Shown here one piece after another: positions 42,133 to 50,648 of a stretch of 64,000 nt of DNA (positions within the stretch are counted from its first letter, which is position 1; the number at the start of each line of letters is the position of its first letter). The notes under the pieces were generated by a model. That model made no database searches, was not told the origin of the DNA, and saw only the letters and a list, made by a program, of their open reading frames with translations. The stretch covers positions 1 through 64,000 of the forward strand of contig DATCLY010000037.1 of assembly GCA_036563665.1 (NCBI GenBank), in the 5' to 3' direction. This DNA is from FEN-1219 sp036563665. Its GTDB lineage: Bacteria > Pseudomonadota > Gammaproteobacteria > Steroidobacterales > Rariloculaceae. The position numbers and the translations under genes were made by a program.

Positions 42133-42515
42133 ATGGACGGCACCGGCGCGCAGCTGCTCGACGGATTCGAGCCGGCGCTGATCGACGTGGGCGAGACGAC
42201 GATCTTCGTCCGCCGCGCGGGGCGCGGACCTGCGGCCCTGCTGCCCTGCTGCTGCACGGCTTCCAGGCCGCGACGATCGACGTGCTGCACGATGTCGAGG
42301 ATCGTCTGGACGGCCGCACGATCGCCTGCCCGACGCTCGTGCTCTGGAGCGAGGGTGGGCCGCTCGATCGTTGGTACGAGGCTGCGGGTGGGCCGCTCGA
42401 GCTGTGGAAGCCGTGGGCCCGGGACGTGCGGGGCCGGGCGGTCTCCGGCGGCCACTTCTTTCCCGAGCAGAACGCCGCGGAGACGATCGACGAGCTGCGT
42501 CGATTCCTTCGCTGA
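42133..42515 (+). pseudogene. Remnant of a haloacetate-dehalogenase-type alpha/beta hydrolase
   Basis: The first frame begins MDGTGAQLLDGFEPALIDVGETTIFVRRAG and should run into an oxyanion-loop motif. At about 42235 the reading shifts, and the next frame reads PAALLLHGFQAATIDVLHDVEDRLDG. It continues IACPTLVLWSEGGPLDRWYE and GGHFFPEQNAAETIDELRRFL to a stop at 42515. The intact family is about 290-300 aa: LLLHGFP, then nucleophile Asp, cap domain, then the ATIDxxHDxED and GGHFxPE motifs. Here the nucleophile elbow and cap domain are gone, joined at HGFQ-AATID. One frameshift plus a deletion of roughly 160 residues makes it non-functional. Confidence 0.82.
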
Positions 42516-42529
42516 CCTCGGAGTGGCCG

Positions 42530-43372
42530 TCACGGCGCGCGGCCCGCGACGGTCGCGAGCGCCTGCTCGCAGCGCGCGATCAGGCGCTCGTCGCCCAGCC
42601 GCTTCGCCCAGGCCGGAAAATCCGCCGTCGCTCCCCTCCAACGCAGCGCCTCCACGCCGTCGAAGAGCTGCACGTCGGTGCGCAGCGTCGCGAGCCGTTT
42701 GAAGAGCAGCGCCTCGTCGCGCCGCTCGCCGAGCACGTCGGCGGGGAAGCCCTCGAGGGCGCCGTAGCGGCCGAGCAGCTGCGCGGCCGTGACCGGGCCG
42801 TAGCCGCGCAGCCCCGGGTAGCCGTCGGCCGCGTCGCCGACGAGCGCGAGCCAGTCCGGGATGAGCGCGGGCCCGACGCCGAACTTCTTGCGCACCGCGG
42901 CTTCGTCGCGAATCTCCTTGCGGCGTCGATCGATCTGCACCACGCGTTCGCCCCGCACGCATTGCGCGAGATCCTTGTCCGGCGTCCAGATGCACACCTT
43001 CTGCACGCGCGCGTCCGCCGCGGCGATGCGGGCGGCACATGCGAGCGCATCGTCCGCCTCGAGCTCCATCATGGGCCACACCACGACGCCCATGGCGGCG
43101 AGGGCCTGCTCGAGCGGCTGGAACTGCCGGCGCAGCGCGGGCTCGATGCCTTCTCCGGTCTTGTAGCCGGGCCAGAGCTCGTTGCGGAACGACTCGATGA
43201 CGTGATCGGTGGCGACGCCCAAGTGCGTGGCGCCTTCCTCGATCATCTGCAGCACGGTCTTCAGCACGCCGACGACGGCGCCGTAGGGCGCGTCCTTCCC
43301 CCGGTTGAAGCTCCGCAGGCCGTAGAAGTGGCGGAACAGCTCGTAGGTGCCGTCGACGAGGTGAACGATCAT
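42530..43372 (-). CDS. 5'-3' exonuclease (flap-endonuclease family)
   Basis: 280 aa, similar to the 5' nuclease domain of DNA polymerase I or to ExoIX-type proteins but stand-alone. Metal-binding acidic residues are in VHLVDGTYELFRHFY, ELEADDALACAARIAA and WTPDKDLAQCVRG. The H3TH DNA-binding part is LVGDAADGYPGLRGYGPVTAAQLLGRYG. It cleaves 5' flaps or degrades 5' ends. The stop lies 15 bp from the end of the decayed hydrolase gene. Confidence 0.9.
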   Translation of the reverse strand: MIVHLVDGTYELFRHFYGLRSFNRGKDAPYGAVVGVLKTVLQMIEEGATHLGVATDHVIESFRNELWPGYKTGEGIEPALRRQFQPLEQALAAMGVVVWPMMELEADDALACAARIAAADARVQKVCIWTPDKDLAQCVRGERVVQIDRRRKEIRDEAAVRKKFGVGPALIPDWLALVGDAADGYPGLRGYGPVTAAQLLGRYGALEGFPADVLGERRDEALLFKRLATLRTDVQLFDGVEALRWRGATADFPAWAKRLGDERLIARCEQALATVAGRAP

Positions 43373-43411
43373 TCGCCGGTGTGGGGTTCGTGCGCCGCCG
43401 ACGCGCCGCCG

Positions 43412-44569
43412 TCAGTAGCCCGCGGCCAGGTCCACCACGGACAGCACGCGGTCGCCGCGCGCGTAGCGGCGCACGTTCTCCACCACGAGCGCGAGCGTGC
43501 GCTCGCTCCGCACGTCCGAGCTCGTCGCGATGTGCGGCGTGATGATCACGTTCTCCATGCTCCAGAGCGGATGGCCCGGGGGCAACGGCTCGGGGTCGGT
43601 GACGTCGAGGCCCGCCCCGCCGATCCTGCCCTCGCGCAGCGCCGCCACGAGCGCGTCCGTGACCACGCTCTCGCCGCGGCCGATGTTGATGAAGTACGCG
43701 CCCTCCTTCATGGCGGCGAAGAACGCGGCGTCGAACATGCCGCGCGTGGCCGGCGTGAGCGGCGTGGCGTTCACCACCACATCCGCCTCCGCGGCGAGCG
43801 TCCGATACTCGTCGGCGAGGCCCACGTACTCGACGTAGGGCGGCCCTTCCCGCCGGGAGTTGCGGGTGGCGATCACGCGCATGCCCAAGCCGTGCGCGCG
43901 CCGTGCGACCTCCGTGCCGATGCCGCCGAGCCCCACGACCAACAGTGTTTTGCCTTCGAGCTCGAAGTGCTGCTCGGCGCGGTTCTCCCGAAAGCCCCGC
44001 GACCACGCGCCGGCCCGCTGCTCGGCGGCGTACACGGGCAGCGCGCGGGCGAGCGCCAGCACGAGCGCCATGGCGTGCTCGGCCATGTGCGGACCCTGGA
44101 TGCGCTGCAGGTTGGTGACGAGGATGTCGCGCTCGGCGACCTCGGGCACCGTCGTGCAGCTGTCGGCGCCCGCGTTGAGGAGCTGGATGAACCGCAGGCT
44201 CGTGCCGCGGGCGATGATGCCGGGCGTGCAGAGGCCCACGAGCACGTCCGCGCCTCGCACGGCTTCCTCCATCGCCGCGTAGTTCCGCAGCCCCGGCACT
44301 CCGACCACCTCCACGCCTGGGAGGACGCGGCGGAGCACTTCGGCGATGCGGACGTCCGCCACCGCGATGCGCTTCGGCGGCGCCCACCCGGGACGCTCAC
44401 GAACCGGGGCCCGCGACTCGCGCAGATCGAAGCGCTCGACGAGCTCGGCGGCGGCCCGACAGAGCTCGTCGCAGTCGCCGTCCGGCGTCTGGCCTGCGGC
44501 CGGGCCGGCGATCACGCACGCGGCCATGATCAATACGGTCATGGGCCGCACCCATGGTGAGCAGGTCAT
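43412..44569 (-). CDS. D-2-hydroxyacid dehydrogenase family protein with N-terminal signal-like segment
   Basis: 385 aa from the ATG at 44569; starts at 44611 and 44542 are also possible. The catalytic part is standard: TLLVVGLGGIGTEVARRAHGLGMRVIATR (dinucleotide-binding GxGxxG, with Arg after strand 2 hinting at NADP), YFINIGRGESVV, GLDVTDPEPLPPGHPLWSM and VIITPHIA with the active-site His. The N-terminus (MTVLIMAACVIAGPAAGQTP) looks like a cleavable export signal, which is odd for a NAD(P) enzyme; residues up to GDCDELCRAAAELVE may be an added segment. Substrate unknown. Confidence 0.85.
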   Translation of the reverse strand: MTCSPWVRPMTVLIMAACVIAGPAAGQTPDGDCDELCRAAAELVERFDLRESRAPVRERPGWAPPKRIAVADVRIAEVLRRVLPGVEVVGVPGLRNYAAMEEAVRGADVLVGLCTPGIIARGTSLRFIQLLNAGADSCTTVPEVAERDILVTNLQRIQGPHMAEHAMALVLALARALPVYAAEQRAGAWSRGFRENRAEQHFELEGKTLLVVGLGGIGTEVARRAHGLGMRVIATRNSRREGPPYVEYVGLADEYRTLAAEADVVVNATPLTPATRGMFDAAFFAAMKEGAYFINIGRGESVVTDALVAALREGRIGGAGLDVTDPEPLPPGHPLWSMENVIITPHIATSSDVRSERTLALVVENVRRYARGDRVLSVVDLAAGY

Positions 44570-44686
44570 CGATGCCACGCAGCGCGCTCCGGGACGGTGC
44601 ACTGCCGGCAAGGCTCGATCAGCCGGAGCGCTCAGTCAACGGCCCCGTCGAAGAGTGCCCGCTCCGGTGACGCCGCGCCCGGGCAC

Positions 44687-45835
44687 TCAGAAGCGGTAGA
44701 TGGCCGCGGCGCCGGTGTCGGACGGCATGCGCTCCGCGGGCACGACGATGGCTTCGCCCTTCATGCGCAGTACCGTCTCCGCGAGGTCGTCGAGCAGGTC
44801 GTCCGTGGCCGAATCGTCGCCCTCGGCGACGTCGCCCGTATCGGGGTCGATCCGGCCCGGCACGAAGCGCTCCGCCTCCACGAGCAGCGTGTCCACGCGG
44901 CCCGCCACGGCGGCGCGGGCGATTTCCTCGAGGTCGTCCCCGCCGAGGCCGCGTGAGCGCTCCAGCCGGTAGCGGTCGGTCAGCTCCTCGAGGCGCCCGA
45001 GATAGAACGGCTCGATCTCGCGCCAGGCCCGCGTGCGCAGCTCCTCGCGCGTGAGCGAATCGGGATCGACCTCGATCGCAACGTCCATCACCTGCGGGTT
45101 GCGCGTGACCTCGCGGAACACCGCGAGGTTCTCCGGCAGCCCCACGAGCAGCAGCGGCAAGCCGGAAGGCCGCGAATAGCGCTCGAGGATGGCGCGATCG
45201 ACCGCGCGGAAGAACCGCTCCGCGTCGATGCCGACGTCGTCCTTCCTCTGGCCGCTGCCCATGTGGATCGCGATGCCGCCCTTCCTGCCGTGGAACGGCC
45301 CCACGGACCAGAACGACTCGGATCGCTCGGTGTGCTCCGTGCCGAGCGCCTCCTCGATGGTGGCGGGCACCCCCTCGAGCTCCACCTCGTCGACGACGTC
45401 GCGGTTGCCCTCGTACAGCTTCACCGCGCCGCGCGTCAGGCCGAGCATGTGATAGCGGTCGGCGGACTGCACCACGCGCAGCAACGGTTTGAGGTGGAAG
45501 CTGTCCGCCACCACCACCCGCTCCGGCACGCTGCGTTGCAGGTCGAAGACATCGAAGCGCGCCGGCGAGGCGAGGATGGCGAGGCCTTCCGTGCGCGAGG
45601 TCCAGAACGCGTTGTCCTCCGCGAGCGCCTGGAAGCGCTCGAGCAGGGGCCGCACCGCGCGCGCGGGGTACTTGTCCGTCAGCGACCGCTCCATCGACCG
45701 CAGCAGGTTGCGATAGCGGATCGCGTTCTGCTGCCGTTCGGGATGGGTGCGGATCGTGGGCTGATAGAGCGAGACGCACGGCGGCTCCGCGTCGTCGAGC
45801 AGAGCGCGCAGGACGTCGGTGGTGAGGGGTCTCAC
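44687..45835 (-). CDS. baeRF3-type (bacterial eRF1-like) domain protein
   Basis: 382 aa. Resembles the bacterial archaeo-eukaryotic release-factor-like family 3: VSLYQPTIRTHPERQQNAIRYRNLL, LAEDNAFWTSRTEGLAILAS, FHLKPLLRVVQSADRYHMLGLTRGAVKLYEGN, FHGRKGGIAIHMGSGQRKDD, FFRAVDRAILERYSRPSGLPLLLVGLPENLAVFREVTRN and VDTLLVEAERFVPGRID. These proteins are predicted to act on ribosomes under stress; experimental data are thin. The GTG at 45835 has GGAGGA at the right distance, so it is preferred over the ATG at 45883. Confidence 0.82.
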   Translation of the reverse strand: MRPLTTDVLRALLDDAEPPCVSLYQPTIRTHPERQQNAIRYRNLLRSMERSLTDKYPARAVRPLLERFQALAEDNAFWTSRTEGLAILASPARFDVFDLQRSVPERVVVADSFHLKPLLRVVQSADRYHMLGLTRGAVKLYEGNRDVVDEVELEGVPATIEEALGTEHTERSESFWSVGPFHGRKGGIAIHMGSGQRKDDVGIDAERFFRAVDRAILERYSRPSGLPLLLVGLPENLAVFREVTRNPQVMDVAIEVDPDSLTREELRTRAWREIEPFYLGRLEELTDRYRLERSRGLGGDDLEEIARAAVAGRVDTLLVEAERFVPGRIDPDTGDVAEGDDSATDDLLDDLAETVLRMKGEAIVVPAERMPSDTGAAAIYRF

Positions 45836-46501
45836 GGATCGTTCCTCCGATCGCGCTGCCTGGTCATTATGCGTCTTGCACAATCCGTTCCAGGCATCGG
45901 AAACCCCGTATCGGCGGCGCCCTGCCGCCGCGCGGCGCGGGTGCGGGAGGCGTCTTGCCGCCCGCGCCCTTCAAGCTGCTTTCGGTCCCGGGTCGTCGTT
46001 CTCCGGGCCGTCCGGCCGCCCCGGAGGCCGGCGCCGTTTGCGTGCGCGTCCGAGAGGCACGACTACGCTGCCCCGCGACTCGACGCGGGCGCGCGAAGCC
46101 GATGCGTCCGGGCGATCGTTCGAAGCGGCGGCGTCGACGTCATCGGCGATGCCGCGATGACGCGAACCTTTACGGTTGTCGTCGAGATCGTCGTGGGACA
46201 TGGCTGTCTCCCGAAACGGTCGTTTCAGCGGGGACCGCGTCCGCGAGAAGCGGCTGCAACGCGATCGGCACGCAGCCGGTCTCGGCGAGACGGTCTACTG
46301 GGCGGGACCCGGAGCGGAGGCGCGACGAAGCGCGCGTCGCTCCGGGCTAGACACGTTGGAGCAGCGTGCCGGCGGTCTCGAGAAAGAGGCGTGAAATCGG
46401 TGGCGGCACCATGCCGGGTATGCTCGGCGATGCGTCGGGGCAAGTCAAACCGGTGTGCCGCGCCGTGCGGGGAGCATCGCGGCCGCGACGACGCCCGGCT
46501 C
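45836..46501. other. Long intergenic region, possible small gene
   Basis: About 665 bp. On the minus strand 46201-45971 could encode a 76-aa very hydrophilic protein (MSHDDLDDNRKGSRHRGIAD..., ending GPENDDPGPKAA) with GGGAG 6 bp before its ATG. It resembles nothing I recognise and may be chance. No hairpin or promoter stands out. Confidence 0.35.
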
Positions 46502-47431
46502 TCAGCCAGCGAGCCTGCGCCAACGGGCCGGCGAGCACCCGAGCTCGCGCTTGAACGCGCGGGTGAACGACGTCTCGGATTTGTAGCCCACCATCTCCGC
46601 CACCTGCGCCACCGACTTGCTGCTTGCTCTAAGCTCGTGTGCGGCCACCTGGATGCGCCATGCCGCGAGGTACTGCATCGGCGCGACGCCGAGCACGCGC
46701 GTGAACCGCTCGGCGAGCGAGGAGCGCGAGAGCCCCACGCGTCTGCCGAGCTCCGTCACCGTCCACGGCGCCGCGATGTCCGCGTGCAGGCGCGCGAGCG
46801 CGCGCGCCACGAACGGATCTTTGAGGCCCGCGAGCCAGCCTTGCGCGTCTTCCGGGAGGCTCTCGGCGTAGCGGCGGATCGCTTCGACGAGCAGGAGCTC
46901 CGAGAGCTTCGCCATCACGGCGGCCGCGCCGATGCGCCCTGCCGCGATCTCCTGCGCGGCGAAGCGGAAGGACTCTCGCACCCACTCGGCGGCCACGCCG
47001 CGCTGCACGTCGAGCTTGAGCGCGGGCGGTAGCGCGGCGATCACGGGATTGCCGCACACGATGCGCGTCGGCGCCCCGCCGCCGCCGAGCTCGATGCGCA
47101 TGAGCCCGCCGTCGGCCGAGCGCTGCACGACGTCGTCGCCGGGCACGGGCGGCAGCGAGAGATCGCTTCCCAAGACGTGCGGGTCGTTGCGCGGGAAGAG
47201 CACGGACTGGCCGGCCTCGAGGTCGAGGTCCGGCGCACCGGGCGTGCGCACCCGCATGCGGCCTTCGAGCACGAAGTGATAGGCGATGAGGCGTGCGCGG
47301 GGTCCGAGATACGGAGCGCACGTCTCGGGTGCGATGCTGACGCCGAGGCACCACGGCGCCGTGAAGTCGGCGTGCAGGAATACGCCGCCTTTGAGGCGCA
47401 TCACGCGCAGTACGTCGGACAACGCGTCCAT
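46502..47431 (-). CDS. AraC-family transcriptional regulator with cupin sensor domain
   Basis: 309 aa from the ATG at 47431; a TTG at 47455 is possible. The N-terminal cupin (FTAPWCLGVSIAPETCAPY, LIAYHFVLEGRMRV, LEAGQSVLFPRNDPHVLG) matches the AraC_binding_2/cupin_6 type. Two helix-turn-helix units follow (WTVTELGRRVGLSRSSLAERFTRVLGVAPMQYLAAWRIQ and KSVAQVAEMVGYKSETSFTRAFKRELGCSPARWRR). Ligand unknown. It is divergent from the DsrE-like gene, its most likely target. Confidence 0.9.
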   Translation of the reverse strand: MDALSDVLRVMRLKGGVFLHADFTAPWCLGVSIAPETCAPYLGPRARLIAYHFVLEGRMRVRTPGAPDLDLEAGQSVLFPRNDPHVLGSDLSLPPVPGDDVVQRSADGGLMRIELGGGGAPTRIVCGNPVIAALPPALKLDVQRGVAAEWVRESFRFAAQEIAAGRIGAAAVMAKLSELLLVEAIRRYAESLPEDAQGWLAGLKDPFVARALARLHADIAAPWTVTELGRRVGLSRSSLAERFTRVLGVAPMQYLAAWRIQVAAHELRASSKSVAQVAEMVGYKSETSFTRAFKRELGCSPARWRRLAG

Positions 47432-47578
47432 CGGCGAGATTCGGCGCTTCGGCAAAGTCCGGCGGAGTCACGGACCTGGGCCGAGGGAGCGCCGGGGCTC
47501 GACAATCCTACTCGATGACGACGGCCGCGGAGCGGCAAGGCCCGCGGCTCCACCACTGCCGCTCGAGGGAGAAATGAC

Positions 47579-47995
47579 GTGAAAAGCCTCGCTATCGTCG
47601 TTCGGGACGACGGGTTCGACAAGCTCCTCACTCCGTTGACGTTCGCCTACACGCAAGCCGCCAAGGGCGTCGAGGTGGACATGCTGTTCGTGCTGTGGGC
47701 CGTGCGCGCGCTCACGCCGGAAGGCGCCGACACCGTGCGCGTCGACGGTCGCCACGCGGCCGACGCCGACTGGCTCAAGGCGCGGCTCGAGGAGGGCGGC
47801 TACCCCACCACGATCCGCCGCTACATCCAGATGCTCGCTTCCACCGGCCGGGTGCGGCTGTACGGCTGCAAGTATGCCGCGGAGATCTTCGGCGTCGAGG
47901 AGGACAAGATGCTGCCGGAGACGGAAGGGATCATCGATCCGGGCGTGTTGCTTGCCGAGAAGGCGGGCCGAGCGGACCACTGCCAGTACTTCTGA
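47579..47995 (+). CDS. DsrE-family small protein
   Basis: 138 aa. MKSLAIVVRDDGFDKLLTPL, TFAYTQAAKGVEVDMLFVLWAVRAL and RRYIQMLASTGRVRLYGCKYAAEIFGV match the DsrE/DsrEFH-like fold, with a cysteine (C97) in the position often used for sulfur transfer in DsrE proteins. The GTG start at 47579 follows GAGGGAG at about 8 bp. It is divergent from the AraC regulator. Role in sulfur or redox chemistry is inferred from family only. Confidence 0.8.
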   Translation: MKSLAIVVRDDGFDKLLTPLTFAYTQAAKGVEVDMLFVLWAVRALTPEGADTVRVDGRHAADADWLKARLEEGGYPTTIRRYIQMLASTGRVRLYGCKYAAEIFGVEEDKMLPETEGIIDPGVLLAEKAGRADHCQYF

Positions 47996-48013
47996 GCTCG
48001 CCGCTCACCGCCC

Positions 48014-48105
48014 CAGAAAGCCGCTCCCACGGTTGAACGACGCCCGTGGGAGCGGCTTTCCAGCCGCGATCTTCCTGGACGGGCACGCGCAATCCATGCC
48101 GCGAT
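48014..48105. repeat. REP-type repeat, partial composite
   Basis: A truncated inverted core at 48014-48030 (...AAAGCCGCTCCCAC) and a complete core at 48046-48071 form a close inverted pair with a 15-bp spacer. A degenerate half of the longer palindrome follows (CTTCCTGGACGGGCACGCGC, then AATCC), comparable to 32606-32630. Confidence 0.75.
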
Positions 48106-48131
48106 ACGTCCGCGCGAGTGTCGGCGGAGCG

Positions 48132-50201
48132 TCACTCGCGCGGGCCGTAGCGCGGCGGCTCCGCGCCAAGCTCGATGGCGCCCAGGTCGGGCGCGCGCCC
48201 GGCGTAGCCGTCCGTCACGTTCGGCAGCACCACGCCGCGGTCCACGGCCGCGGAGCCTCGCCGCAACCTGAAGTCGTAATCCGCCGCGTCGAGCACGCGC
48301 TGCAGCGTCGCGGGGTCGGACGCGTCGAGGCGCGGCACGTTCACGAACACGTCGTAGTCGACCAGCACGCTGTGCCGGTCCTGGCCGGTGGCCTCGCTGT
48401 ACTCGGCGAGCGTTGCGAACCTGCGCGTCTCGAGCGCGGCCGCGTGTCCGGGGCCGGTGAAGTCGGCCAGCACGCCGGGGGGCGGCGACGTCCACTCGAA
48501 CGACGCCTCGGCGCCCGCGTTCGGCCGGAAGCCGTTGTAGTCCGACGACGTCTCGTTCGTGAACGTCGTGACGCTGAAGATCGCGGGCAGGGCGTTCTGA
48601 CCCAGCATGAGGTTGTTGCGCCACTGCGCGTTGCCGGCCGCGGCCACCTGCGTCTCGGACAGGATCGTGTTGTTGTAGAAGAGCACGCCCGAGGAGCCCG
48701 CCGTCATGCGCGTGGAGCCGCCCGGCAGGTTGTAGGCCACGTTGCGGATCCAGTAGACGGGCCCGCCCAGCGCCGGCTGATTGCAGAACGCGTGCGACGG
48801 GTGGTTGATCAGCATGTTGCGCATGATCCGGATGTTGTGCATCCCGCCGTCGGCTTCGATGGGGTTGTCGTGCGAGTTGCTGATGTAGTTGTTGTAGAAG
48901 TCGATGGCGACCGGGCGGCGGTCCCAGTAGTCGGACGGCGGGTAGCGCGGGCCGTCGACGATCCCCGGCCCATTCGCGATGGAGCCGTCGGGGTTGCCGT
49001 AGGTCTCGATGTTGATGCCGTCGTGGAAGTGCTCGATGCGGTTGTAGGCCACCACGTGGCCGGGGCCGTAGAGCTTAACGGCAACGTACGAGCGCATGCG
49101 CGGCGGAAACACCTGGCCGTCTACGCCGTCGAACTGCCTCCAGACGTCGCCGGTCCAGCCCATCATGCGCTCCGGGTCGTTGCGGCCGATGAACGTGTTG
49201 TCGGCGACGTAGAAGCCGCTCGAGCCCGAGTAATTGGTGAAGATGCCCGCGCCCACGTCCTCGAAGCGGCTGCGCTTCACGGTGAGCCCCTTCGCGCCCA
49301 TCAGGAACTGCGTGCCGGCGAGGATCGCGATCTCCGCGTTGCGGAAGGTGATGCCTTCGAAGTACGTGTAGTCGGCGGCGCGCACATCGAACAGCGCGAA
49401 GTTGCCGTTGCCGTCGAACACCACCTCGCCGTCGCCGGCAGCCTTGATCACGATCGGACGCTCCGGCGTGCCGTCGGCCGTGAGGTAGTACGTGCCTTCG
49501 AGCGGCACGGTGCGGTTGAGGCGCGCGTCGTTGGTGTAGACGTAGCGGTCGTACCGGTAGACGCCGGCGTGCACCAGGATCGTGTCTCCCGGACGCACGC
49601 GGGGCCGGCCCGACGTGGCCCAGTCGGTGCCCGCGCACCAGGTGTTGTACGCGCACATGAGGCCTTCGAAGGCGGGCTCGATCTTGGGGCCCGTGTGCCC
49701 GTGCGGATAGACGTGGAACACGCGCCCGCCCGGATAGGGCTGGGGCTCCGCCCGAGTGCGGACGGTAAGGGTGCGCTCCGCGATGCCGTGCACGCCGTCC
49801 GGGTCGGACAGCGTGAGCCGCACCTCGTATTCGGTGTCGGGCTCGAGATCGAGCACGCTGCCCGCGAACATCTGGGGCAGCTCCACGTGCACTCGCGATT
49901 CCGCGTAGATGCGCTCGCCGCCGAGGCGCAGCAGCGGCAGCGCGTCGCGCCACGTGCCGGCGCCCGCCTCGCGGTAACGCACCTCGACCGCGGCGTTGCG
50001 GTTCGAGTCGCCCTGGATGAACCACTCGAAGCCGAGGTTGATGAGCGTCGGCGGCTCGATCACCACCTCGCCGGCCACGACGGCCTCCGGCGGCGGCGCG
50101 TTCGGCAGCGCGGCCGGGCCGCCCTGCGCGAGCAGGCGCCCGGGCGCGAGAAGGATTGCGGCGGCGACGATGGAGAACGGAGTGCGGGCGTGCATGTGCA
50201 T
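48132..50201 (-). CDS. Secreted right-handed beta-helix protein
   Basis: 689 aa. Signal peptide (RTPFSIVAAAILLAPGRLLA, cut near AQGG). Residues about 45-160 hold a fibronectin-III-like segment (AAVEVRYREAG, LEPDTEYEVRLTLSDPDG). From about 180 a parallel beta-helix follows: VRPGDTILVHAGVYRYDRYV, PIVIKAAGDGEVVFDGNG, YFEGITFRNAEIAI, LTVKRSRFEDVGAGIFT, HVVAYNRIEHFHDGINIE, DFYNNYISNSHDNPIEADGG, VLFYNNTILSET. Such proteins bind or cleave polysaccharides; no lyase triad could be assigned. The C-terminus RAPDLGAIELG is common in this family. Start at 50201 or 50195. Confidence 0.85.
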   Translation of the reverse strand: MHMHARTPFSIVAAAILLAPGRLLAQGGPAALPNAPPPEAVVAGEVVIEPPTLINLGFEWFIQGDSNRNAAVEVRYREAGAGTWRDALPLLRLGGERIYAESRVHVELPQMFAGSVLDLEPDTEYEVRLTLSDPDGVHGIAERTLTVRTRAEPQPYPGGRVFHVYPHGHTGPKIEPAFEGLMCAYNTWCAGTDWATSGRPRVRPGDTILVHAGVYRYDRYVYTNDARLNRTVPLEGTYYLTADGTPERPIVIKAAGDGEVVFDGNGNFALFDVRAADYTYFEGITFRNAEIAILAGTQFLMGAKGLTVKRSRFEDVGAGIFTNYSGSSGFYVADNTFIGRNDPERMMGWTGDVWRQFDGVDGQVFPPRMRSYVAVKLYGPGHVVAYNRIEHFHDGINIETYGNPDGSIANGPGIVDGPRYPPSDYWDRRPVAIDFYNNYISNSHDNPIEADGGMHNIRIMRNMLINHPSHAFCNQPALGGPVYWIRNVAYNLPGGSTRMTAGSSGVLFYNNTILSETQVAAAGNAQWRNNLMLGQNALPAIFSVTTFTNETSSDYNGFRPNAGAEASFEWTSPPPGVLADFTGPGHAAALETRRFATLAEYSEATGQDRHSVLVDYDVFVNVPRLDASDPATLQRVLDAADYDFRLRRGSAAVDRGVVLPNVTDGYAGRAPDLGAIELGAEPPRYGPRE

Positions 50202-50648
50202 GGCGATCGGGCTCCGAGGAGGCCGCCCCGAGCGGCCGGTGCGGGGAAGGGTAGCACTGGCACGCCGCCGGCTCGCCTGATGAACGAGCGTGTGTGGGTG
50301 ACGGCTCGGAAAAGTGCTGGCGGTCAGTAGGGCGGGCGAGGGGTGTATGCGCACACCCCTCGATTCCTTCCGCGTGGCCGCACGAAACGATGGAGCCTGA
50401 GAAGCGCTCCAACCGGGCTGCCGGCCCACCGACGCCTGAAAGGGAGGACGAAAAGCCGCGCCAGCGCTAAAGCGCTGGTCTAGCTTTCACCGACGATGTG
50501 CTACCCACCGGGAGGATACCGAGCAGTCGCGCACGCGTATTTCGCTCGACCGCGTGTGGTTTGCGGAGCGCCGGTGCAAGGTCAGTGTTTGGTGCTGGTG
50601 CTCGCGCAGGGAACATCGAATGCCGCGAGCATCGGGAGACGCGATGCT
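50202..50648. other. Intergenic region with two perfect hairpins
   Basis: 50338-50361 is a perfect 9-bp stem (GAGGGGTGT / ACACCCCTC, 6-nt loop). 50461-50478 is a perfect 8-bp stem (CCAGCGCT / AGCGCTGG, 2-nt loop). Read on the minus strand the second is followed shortly by CTTTT and lies downstream of the DUF1015 gene, so it may end that transcript. No gene seen. Confidence 0.5.

Noticed and set aside
50338..50361. Perfect hairpin GAGGGGTGT/ACACCCCTC as a rho-independent terminator
   Set aside because: No T-tract on either side, and it is upstream of the beta-helix gene, not after any gene end. It may be an operator, but nothing supports that.
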